Source: Rhizoclosmatium globosum (lineage: Eukaryota > Chytridiomycota > Chytridiomycetes > Chytridiales > Chytriomycetaceae). Taken from it: a stretch of DNA of 64,000 bases. Each line of letters begins with the position of its first letter. Position 1 is the first letter of the stretch. Shown in pieces: positions 56,048 to 64,000 of this stretch. Below the pieces are notes generated by a model. It was not told the origin of the DNA. It saw only the letters and a program-made list of their open reading frames with translations, and did not search any database. Both the position numbers and the translations under genes were made by a program. Location: contig MCGO01000031.1 in assembly GCA_002104985.1 (NCBI GenBank), positions 186,001-250,000 of the forward strand. The letters are read 5' to 3'.

Positions 56048-57226
56048 TTAACTATTACGATGAAAATGAATTCCAAGTCGTGCTAGCTCCCTCATCATCT
56101 GTCCCCAAACGCGGCTTCCAGTCCAAACACCTTCAGGCACAACCCGCTCTAGTCCACTATTTCCAGCAAAGAGTCTCATATCTTTCACGAGCACAAGATT
56201 CGAGAATTCTCCAGGAACTCTTCCAACAAGAGAGTTTCGTGTGAGGTCCAAATACTCCACTCCCAAACGTCCTAAATTCCCTGGTATCTCTCCTGATAAC
56301 TGATTTCCTTGCAAAGACAGATACTCCAGAGAATTCAGGTTTCCAACTGAAGCAGGGATATCTCCAGTTAGTTTGTTTTCCCCAAGATCGAGGTGTGTCA
56401 GGTGCGCCATATTCCCCCATTCACTTGGTATACATCCTGAAAACTTATTTTTCTGAAGACGGAGTGTGATCAAGTCCAGTCGTCCCAGTGACGCTGGAAG
56501 CTCACCAGAAAGTTGGTTGTCATACAAATTCAACCGGTCCAAGTCCCGCATATTCTCGATACTCGAAGGAATACTTCCAGTGAGTTTGTTTCGCGATAGA
56601 TTCAGGATTTGGAGATTGGTTAGTAACCAGAGCGAATCGGGAATCATGCCAGAGAGTTGGTTGCTGGAGAGATTCAAGCTCTTCAGGTGAGACAAGGAAC
56701 CAATCGTTTGAGGTATTGGTCCGTCAAACTTTGAATGAGTCAATGACAGTGATTGAAGTTCTGTCAGTGAGCCGATTGCATCGGGAATGTGTCCCGAGAC
56801 GTTCGTCCAACGAATATGTAGACTCTGAAGGGCAGCAAGATTGGAAATGGACGTAGACAGCGACCCGGAAATATCACATCGATATAATTCAAGATGGATG
56901 AGTTTGACCAGCGAATATAAGGATGCCATTAACGTTCCTTTAAGGGAGCTCCAATTCAGTACTTCGAGCGTATCAAGACTCAGTCCAGCGTACACGGCTT
57001 GAAAAACTTCTGGTAACATGAACCATATCTGATCTATTTCGTTCGGATTGTTTGCGACTCGCCGGTTTATTGTGGAATGTTGTATGAGGTTTAGGTTTGC
57101 GTATTGTCGATGCAAAAGGCATTGCCGAATGCGTCTACACAGTCGAGTGTATCTGAGAACTTGAGAGGTATGAATATATGAGAAGATCTCTTGGACTAGC
57201 TCTGTCGGGGCATTCGATAGGAGCAT
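56048..57226 (-). CDS. F-box-like leucine-rich-repeat protein (plant-type LRRs)
   Basis: A single-exon frame of 392 residues from ATG 57226. The first 50 residues ('PTELVQEIFSYIHTSQVLRY') resemble an F-box. From about residue 95 to 345 there are ten or so 24-residue repeats of the pattern LxxLxLxxNxLSGxIPxxLGxL, for example 'LKSLNLSSNQLSGMIPDSLW' and 'LEYLSLQGNQLSGEIPGNLG'. That consensus is the plant-specific LRR type of receptor kinases, here without signal peptide, membrane segment or kinase. If the F-box is real the protein would be an SCF substrate adaptor. Otherwise it is a cytosolic LRR scaffold. Confidence 0.8.
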   Translation of the reverse strand: MLLSNAPTELVQEIFSYIHTSQVLRYTRLCRRIRQCLLHRQYANLNLIQHSTINRRVANNPNEIDQIWFMLPEVFQAVYAGLSLDTLEVLNWSSLKGTLMASLYSLVKLIHLELYRCDISGSLSTSISNLAALQSLHIRWTNVSGHIPDAIGSLTELQSLSLTHSKFDGPIPQTIGSLSHLKSLNLSSNQLSGMIPDSLWLLTNLQILNLSRNKLTGSIPSSIENMRDLDRLNLYDNQLSGELPASLGRLDLITLRLQKNKFSGCIPSEWGNMAHLTHLDLGENKLTGDIPASVGNLNSLEYLSLQGNQLSGEIPGNLGRLGVEYLDLTRNSLVGRVPGEFSNLVLVKDMRLFAGNSGLERVVPEGVWTGSRVWGQMMRELARLGIHFHRNS

Positions 57227-57351
57227 GGATTGTCAAGTGCTTTCCCCCAAAGTTTGTTGAACACTTACTTGTATTCTATTCATTGACGTATTTATTTCGT
57301 ATTGAAAAATTAGAAAAGAACGCTTGAATTGCACTTTTATTAAACTTAAAC

Positions 57352-59536
57352 TTATAGCCGCAAATCCACCACCTCCTTTCGTTGAACGTACCATTCTTGT
57401 CCTCCTTCGAGTTGCTGACTTGTGCTTCTTCTTGTAATCTTGAGTTACGTGCAACTTGTTATCCTCCCACTCCTGTGTGATTTCCTCACTGGCGGCACAA
57501 TTTAGTTTGACACTCACAAATCAGACCGAAATAGGTAATTAAACTTACATTGTATTGGTTCGCATAAATAGTTTATCGTTTGTGAAGAGTGTTCTGGTTT
57601 GAAAGGAGTTTAGAACGAGTTTTGGTATGTATGGGTAGACCAAACCGTGATTGATATTCTGGTCGATCAAAGTGGAAGAAGAACAAGCTTGTCGACCCAA
57701 AATTTACAGCTGGAGCATCTTTCGTTGTGGATACCACAGCTGCTGCACCAGTCGCGGTCGAACCAGAATCCTACGTAAAGCATTGAGCAACCAACAATAC
57801 AAGAAATACCGCGACACTCACCATCCCTGTGTCTTCCGGCTCAATATCCTTAATCCCAAGTGCATCCAACAAACTAAACTTCTCAGTTGACTTGATGACA
57901 CCTCCAACCTTTTCACGAATTGAGTCTCCCAACTCTCCCGGGCCAGAGGGTTCCACTTCAGGTGGTTTATCACCCAACCACGAGAATAAACCACCACCAC
58001 CGCTAGACTTTTCATCGTCTTCACCAAAGACGAGTGAACGCAAGTTTGTAGTGACCAAGTAGGAAGAGCCTTCAGCTGCAGGCTCAACAATTCCAGAAGG
58101 AATTGGCTCCTCATCGACATCCATTTCATCAAGTTCCGTTTCTGGTTCAACGACAACGTCTTTATCGTCGTCATCGCCACCAGCAACAATCTCAAACGGA
58201 TCCCTCAACAAAGCTTCAGCACCCTCAGCATCTGGATCAAAACGCACAGTCTCCCTCCAATAAACCGGCGCATAATGCGCCCTCTCCTCTTCACTCGCAG
58301 CATTCATGCCCAACATAGTCCTCAAAATCGATAAACTCGATTCCCGCTCATCCGTCAAATCCTCACCAACAACCAACTCCTCAGGAACAAGAGTATCTTC
58401 TTTGTCACCGCGAGTATCTGCTTTATCGTGGTCTTCGTCTTCTGAGTCGCTGTCAAGGAACGAGGGCATCCATTTTTTGGCGCTGTTTGTGCGGGAAGGC
58501 ATGATTTGTTCTTTTGTCCATTCTGTGGGTTTGGAAGCGATGGTAGTAGAGGCGGTTGGTTTTTTGGGGACTGGTTTTTGGGGTTTGTGGTCGATTCCGG
58601 GCCATTCTAGTTCGAGGACGGAGGGTTCGGAGATTGTGGAGCGAGGATAGAGTTTTGTTATTTTGTTGAAGTACTTTGTTGGATCTATTTTGGTGGGCTG
58701 ATTTGTGATAGAAGTTGGGGTTAATACCAAGTTCTAAACAGTGAGAATTGTTTCTCCGAAACTTTTATGTTCGATTCGCTCGCTATTCTCCTCAATATTT
58801 GAAAAAGTCCGGATTCGAATGCATGAAAGTATGTTCGCTTCGCCCACAGGTTTCTCGCTGATTCGATTCTTCAGACTCTGCTTCACGATTCCCTCGATAA
58901 ATCGCCAAACCTGCTGAAATGAACAAGAAATATGCACGAAAACTTACCTTCTTTGCATCTGGTTTCAGTTTCATTTTGACGACAAGGACGGCACGACCAT
59001 TCTTCTTGATAAACTTCCACCCAGCATCTTTTCTCAGTTTCCAGTTTGCATCCGTGACAAGAGTATCGATATCCTTATCCAAGACGACAGTTTTTGAGCG
59101 AACCAATCGTTTCAATCGCCTTGCCTGTTTCTTGTTGAGAACAGGAGCTTCTGCGGCGGATGCGACGACGCCTGAAGCAGCTTTCGCGTTGGAAGCAATC
59201 TCCTTCTTTAGTCTTTCCAAGTAATGAGGTTTCGCTTCTTCCACCTTCAGAACACCGCCCTTCCATTTGGTAAGATTGTATGTTTTGATACCTAATTCGG
59301 AATCAGAAGAGTGAACAACCACACGATCACAGTTTGTTCGTACATTTCTCGAGCAGTTCTCTGTCGGCAGTGACTGTCAAGTGGGCGCACTTCTTGTCGC
59401 TGTTGAAGGCAACCTCGCCGACAGAGAGCGAATCACCAGCCAACTTCTGAAACAGTTGGGCAACATCGTCTTTTGAAACAGGTGTTGTTGCGGTTGAGAA
59501 GCCGACAAACACGCGGCTTTCGATTGGTGTTGTCAT
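57352..59536 (-). CDS. NOL8-like nucleolar RRM protein
   Basis: NOL8/Nop8 proteins act in 60S ribosome biogenesis. The start is ATG 59536 with an RRM beginning 'SRVFVGFSTATTPVSKDDVA'. 'NLTKWKGGVLKVEEAKPHYL' is the NOL8-type end of the RRM. The middle has 'TKIDPTKYFNKITKLYP', then an acidic stretch ('DSDSEDEDHDKAD') and 'SGGGGLFSWLG'. An exon with 'GSTSLFFFHFDRPEYQ' follows. A last exon with 'EEITQEWEDNKLHVTQDYKK' (57500-57400) is probably the basic C-terminus, but joining it needs one or two frame corrections, and the stop used here (57352) is a proposal. AATAAA-like signals follow. A 65 bp divergent spacer separates it from the PPP1R21 gene. Confidence 0.7.
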
Positions 59537-59601
59537 TTGATGGTGAGAGTGAGGTGAGTGAGAGCGAGAAAAAGAAAGAAAGAAATCAAACAAATCAATA
59601 A

Positions 59602-62597
59602 ATGCAGAGTACATCGCCACGCCGACCGTCGACGCATTCAACTGCCTCCGAAGCGAACACTGTCGGCACTCTGAGCACTGCGTTTGGTGGTGGTGGTGGT
59701 GGTGGTGGTGGCTCGTCTGTTGCCGCCGACTATGCGCGGTGCAGGACCCAGTTGGCTGTGCTCAAGAAGGCCCTGGTGGACGTGCGTGTCCCCTTCCTTC
59801 CCCTTTATCGCTCTCTTATTAATTGAATTTAATTAAACCAATCGCAGGAGCAAGCATCGGCGAGCGACCTGTCTGCCCAGCTGCGCATCAAAGACCAGCA
59901 ACTCAGAGACGCGACTCAGCAACTCGACCTGCTTTCAATGCACAACGATGCTCTGACAAAGCGTATTGATTCTTTGAGAAAGGAGAAATCGTCCTCCTCA
60001 TCGTCCTCCTTTTTACCGCGGAGTCTATTTGGCGGAAGTTCTGCGGTTTGTAATGTCCTCTCTCCGACACTACATTTTCAATACTCTCCATATCCATATC
60101 TTTTTACCATATAATGAATTCTGGTGTTCTAACTCCACAATTTAGAAAAAACCACCCCTTTCGTCAACCTCTTCAACTCATAGCACTGAAGATATGGACA
60201 TCGTCTTTGAGCAAATGGAGTCAAAAGCAATCGAGAATGAAGACCTCAAAGAACAGCTCAAGACCCTGACCATAGCACACGAAACTCTACTTCAAACACT
60301 TCAAACCACAGAATATTCAATGGAAGCTCTAAAGACATCACACTCTGCGCTGACATCTCAAACGCAAATTCTGTCCATTCAACTCCAAAACTCTCGAGAA
60401 TCTATGGAGACTTTCAAACAGAGTCATACGCTTCGAATGCGAGAGCTTTCATTTGTCATTGAAGATTGGAAAGCATGCGTGACAGAAGTAAAAGGACTCG
60501 GAACTCAATATGTTGAAGTTGAAGAACTGGAAAAGAAGCTTGGGGCATTTTTAGAAGGATTTAAAGAATTGAGCGGATTGGCTGAAAAAGTATTAGGAGT
60601 GGTAAGATATTTTTCATTCTTACTCATTTGAGGATCTCTCTGACCTTTGTTTCAATAGAACTCTGATCCTCGGCGGTTTGACTTTTTGAAGGAAAAGCCA
60701 CTATACAAACCCCTACACAACCCCAAGAACATCAGCTTTTTAAATCAAATCAAAATATGCATTTCAGAAGCCTGTCAATCTCAAATTACGGTATTGGGAC
60801 AGCAAACGAATCAACGGCGATCTGTGTCGTCAACCACCAACTCTGTGGATTGGGATGCGAGCCTGCTGAACGATCTTTTAGACCTGGATAGGGCATTTAC
60901 CGAATTTATTGATTTCACGGAGAAGAGGAGCTCCACAGGTCTGAGATCTTCCTGTGTTCCTACTTTCTCCTAAACCATAAACATACAGAAACCAACCCCA
61001 AGTTATCCATCCAAATTACTATTCTTTGGCAAAGAATCTCATCAATTTATTCACGTCTCAAATCTCATTGGCGATATAAATGTTCAATGACTGCTGAGCC
61101 TCATCCTCCCACAGTTTCTAAACTTTCCAGTTTCCTTGGCCCTATCAGTGCATCTTCAGCACCTGTAGATCCCCAAACGATACAGGCCCTGTATACCCTA
61201 GCATCCAACGCAACAACGTTGTCGTATTCCCCTCCTCTGCAATCATCCGAAACACAAACTGTACCACCTTCATCCAACTCTATTGCCATCCAAACATATC
61301 CTACTGAAACGGTCACAATAGGCACAGAGCCAATGCCTCCACAATCAGTGTCACAAACGACACAAACTGTACAACCTCCTCAAATATCAACAAGCACACA
61401 ACACTCTTCCACATTCAATTCTCGTGCAACCTCACCACTTCCACTTTCTCGATCTTCTCAAACTACACAAACACTGACAGCATCAGCCTCTACAAGTCGT
61501 GCTACTTCCCCTCATCCACTGCCACAAAAGAGCTCGCTGATATCCACCGAAACTCAGACAGCCCCGGTATCAGCTTCGACGAGTCGTGCAACTTCGCCTC
61601 ACCCAGTTGAAAACTCATCGCAATTGTCGCAAACTCCACTTGTTGGAGTTTCTGATGCTCCTTCTCAAACATCGGAACCCAACCTAAACGAACAAGGAAC
61701 TCAAGTCGACTCTGAATGCAGGCGAGAACGAACATGTAGCGAAACGCAAACTATTGTAATTGTGGGGACAGAGATTCAAACACAAACGACAAATGAAGCT
61801 CAGGAAATTGAGACGCAAACTGCTTTTACGGAACAATTGAAAGAAAGTGAAGTGCATACTAATGGCGCTGTCGAAGCCAAGGCTGTGAATGGAGGGTCAG
61901 TCCAGGAGCTTGACGAACTTGAAGAAACAGAACAGCCCGGATCTCCTGCCACACCGACTACTGGTGGAAAAAAGAAAAGAAAGAAGAATAAGAAGAAGGG
62001 TACAGCAACCGTCTCGAATGCACCAACATCTTCACCCAATGCCATTGTTACAGACTCTATCCCTTCTTCACTCACAAATGGAGTCATTTCATCAGAACCC
62101 GAGCCTCTCCCTATTTCAAATGGAATCGTACATTCGTTATCACCTACAGCAACTGAAACTCAAGCAGCAATCCCTTCCCCTCCACCACGAACAGTCTCGC
62201 TTCATTCAAAGTCTCCCACATCCTCACCAACCCACTTGCACCAATGTCTTCAAAATGAGGCAGAACCTGAATTCCTCCCTCAACGGATAGCATCGCTGAA
62301 ATCCGGATCCCCTGTTTCATCCCGATCGAAGTTAAATCAGACTTTCCATGTCACTTCTTCAGCGTCAATATCTTCCCTGACGCTTCCTTTGCCTCTTCTA
62401 CTGACTTCAACTTCGACGCCTCAAGAAATCGTGGTTGATAAAGAGGGTATTTGGATACTGTTTGGGATATGCATCGGATCAAGAAGTTGGTGGAAGAGTC
62501 TCGGATGAATGAAGCGAAAGCGTTGAGGTATGAGCGACTGCTGAAGAAAGAATTAGAGAAAGATGGGGATATTGAGAGGAGTGGCACTATAGAATGA
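59602..62597 (+). CDS. PPP1R21 homologue (KLRAQ coiled coil; FERRY complex subunit 2) with TQT-rich tail
   Basis: PPP1R21 is an endosomal coiled-coil protein of the Rab5-effector FERRY complex. The start is ATG 59602. A Gly run is followed by 'ADYARCRTQLAVLKKALVD', an intron, then 'EQASASDLSAQLRIKDQQLR' and 'HNDALTKRI', the KLRAQ domain. 'DMDIVFEQMESKAIENEDLK' and a long coiled coil follow (60190-60600). From 61087 the protein is Ser/Thr/Pro/Gln-rich with at least seven TQT motifs, a repeated 'STSRATSPHP' unit and a Lys-rich patch near 61975. The last exon is again coiled coil ('KKLVEESRMNEAKALRYER'), reached after a one-base loss near 62452, and stops at 62597. Assignment rests on the KLRAQ block. 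Confidence 0.8.
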
Positions 62598-62654
62598 ATG
62601 TATATAAAGCAATAATGACTACTTTCATATTCCTTGTAATTGTCAGTTTTCCTC

Positions 62655-64000
62655 ATGTTATCGTCCGAACCTCGTTCCTCATCAAAACCCGCAGCACCCT
62701 TCAAACGATCTGAATCCACTGGAATTATTAAACCTCTCACAAATGCGCTGGATGCAGAATCCACAGCAAAGAAGAGTGGCTTCCAAAACCGTCTCCGCGT
62801 ATACTGCACTCTCGCCCTCTGCGTCATCTGCCTCCACTGGGTAATTCGATTCACCGTCATCTCCGACTACGAAGATTCCCTCGGCGCCGCTCATCACCAC
62901 CCCTTCGCCTTCGAATTTGACAGCCTCCAACCAAACACCACCATCTTCAAATCAAAAGCGATCATCACCCTCTACGCCGCCAACGAATCACGTGTATCCG
63001 GATCATTCGATACACAATTCGCAGACACATTAATGCTCGCGTATTCAGTCCTCCACAACCCCGAAACCTCCCTCGACCCAAAACACGCGAACGACATTGA
63101 ATTCGTGGTCGCGTATACAGGAGATTACCACTCCCGAAACGGAACGCGTTGGCAGCAGTCGGCGTGACGAGACTACTCCATTTACCCACCTCGAAACCAC
63201 CTTGGGCATGGACATCAGCGAAACGAAAACCGTGTCCGGAAAACTCGTGTTTATCAAAGTTGTACCTGTTTGGCTTGGAGGGAACGTATACACACGTGTT
63301 GTTCCTGGATCCGTCTGTGATTCCGTTGAAACCGATTTCGACGGTGTTTCAGTATGTGCAGAACTGGTTTGGTGATTATTTGGCGGCTGTGCAGGCGCTG
63401 GGGATGGTTGAAGGGACGTTTGATAGCTCTGTGTTGTTGTTCACACCATCGAATGCGCGGTTTCATCGGCTCATGTCTCGATTGCATATCACAAACAAGT
63501 TTAGCCCTTATTTTGGAGACCAGGGGCTTCTGAATTGGTACTTTAGTGGGTCTAGTGGGCCCTCGGGGAAGACTTGGATTAAATTCCCGTTGGAGTTTAA
63601 TATTCAGGAGCCACAGCTTCGGGATTCTAAAACTCTTGAAAAGACTGTTTTATTGCAGCATAAATTCTGGACTGTGAAATCAGACGAGGGTCCAGTGGCG
63701 ACTGAGTACTTGGCTTGGAAAGAACGTATGACAGACTTACAGAAATTTCTTGAACCAAGGCTGAATCCCAATCATTATCTAATCGCACAAAACAAGACGT
63801 TTGTCACCACGATACCTACGCGCTGGAATGACTTGCATACACTCATGGAAACTGGGATGCTAGGCTCCAGAGTTGTAATTGAGACCTTGTTTGTTGGACG
63901 AAATCCAAATGACGGCGGACAAGCAGATCGATCGTATCATAACCGCCAAAGATACGCTGCTCGATATCCTGGTGCTATATACCACTTTTTCCAAAACATG
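62655..64000 (+). CDS. type II membrane glycosyltransferase, GT8/glycogenin-like (partial, runs off the edge)
   Basis: The start is ATG 62655. A ~45-residue cytoplasmic tail leads to a membrane anchor 'VYCTLALCVICLHWVIRFTV', then a lumenal domain. 'SKAIITLYAANE' opens the fold, 'KLYLFGLEGTYTHVLFLDPS' holds the position of the metal-binding DxD of GT8 enzymes (here LFLDPS, so the second Asp is lost), and 'SSVLLFTPSNARFHRLMSRL' and 'GDQGLLNWYF' match the later GT8 blocks. One base seems missing near 63151 ('cgaaacggaacgcg'), after which the frame stays open to the window end. Likely a Golgi transferase, donor and acceptor unknown. Confidence 0.7.

Noticed and set aside
1..64000. CRISPR array, operons or bacterial-type system
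   Set aside because: Intron-bearing eukaryotic genes throughout; the only regular repeats are the ~281 bp units in the elements.

Overview
This is nuclear DNA from a flagellated (zoosporic) fungus, most likely a chytrid. The genes are split by very short GT-AG introns, mostly about 45 to 60 bp. The window encodes axonemal machinery (an outer-arm dynein heavy chain, IFT27 and a CCDC13-like coiled-coil protein). It also encodes a fungal-type TRAPPII subunit (Trs65-like) and ordinary fungal housekeeping genes. Species was not determined.

Layout. Bases 1 to about 17,100 are gene-poor and repeat-dominated. Three copies of a roughly 2.1 to 2.8 kb element lie here. Copy 1 (3343-5487, minus) sits inside copy 2 (3223-8208, plus), and copy 3 (14878-17022, plus) is a near-identical, equal-length twin of copy 1. 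The elements carry a subterminal hairpin, an internal ~281 bp tandem repeat and no obvious target-site duplication. Between them lie decayed, unrecognised sequences. From 17,180 on the window is compact euchromatin: dynein heavy chain (minus, ~14.4 kb), Trs65-like (+), CCDC13-like (-), APC2 (+), mitochondrial Met-tRNA formyltransferase (+), a membrane-anchored Cys-rich surface protein (+), enoyl-CoA hydratase (-), two tandem secreted class-3 lipases (+), an SDR enzyme (+), a LENG1-like protein (+), a small TPR protein (-), IFT27 (+), TAF1 (-), MOG1 (+), a kinesin-13/KIF24-like motor (-), an F-box/plant-type LRR protein (-), a NOL8-like nucleolar protein (-), a PPP1R21/KLRAQ homologue (+) and a GT8-like glycosyltransferase running off the right edge (+).

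Many genes form head-to-head pairs with short shared promoters (TAF1/MOG1 57 bp, NOL8/PPP1R21 65 bp, TPR/IFT27 about 10 bp). Others are tail-to-tail with 25 to 100 bp between stops.

Odd points. (i) The PPP1R21 homologue has at least seven TQT motifs, which looks like a multivalent LC8 (dynein light chain) binding ladder. (ii) Many coding regions, above all the C-terminal half of the dynein gene (about 18.6-25.3 kb), carry clustered single-base deletions in homopolymers. These look like unpolished long-read error rather than pseudogenes. (iii) Pieces of CCDC13, formyltransferase and enoyl-CoA hydratase have been duplicated and rearranged between 39.0 and 41.3 kb. No RNA gene, CRISPR array or viral gene was recognised.
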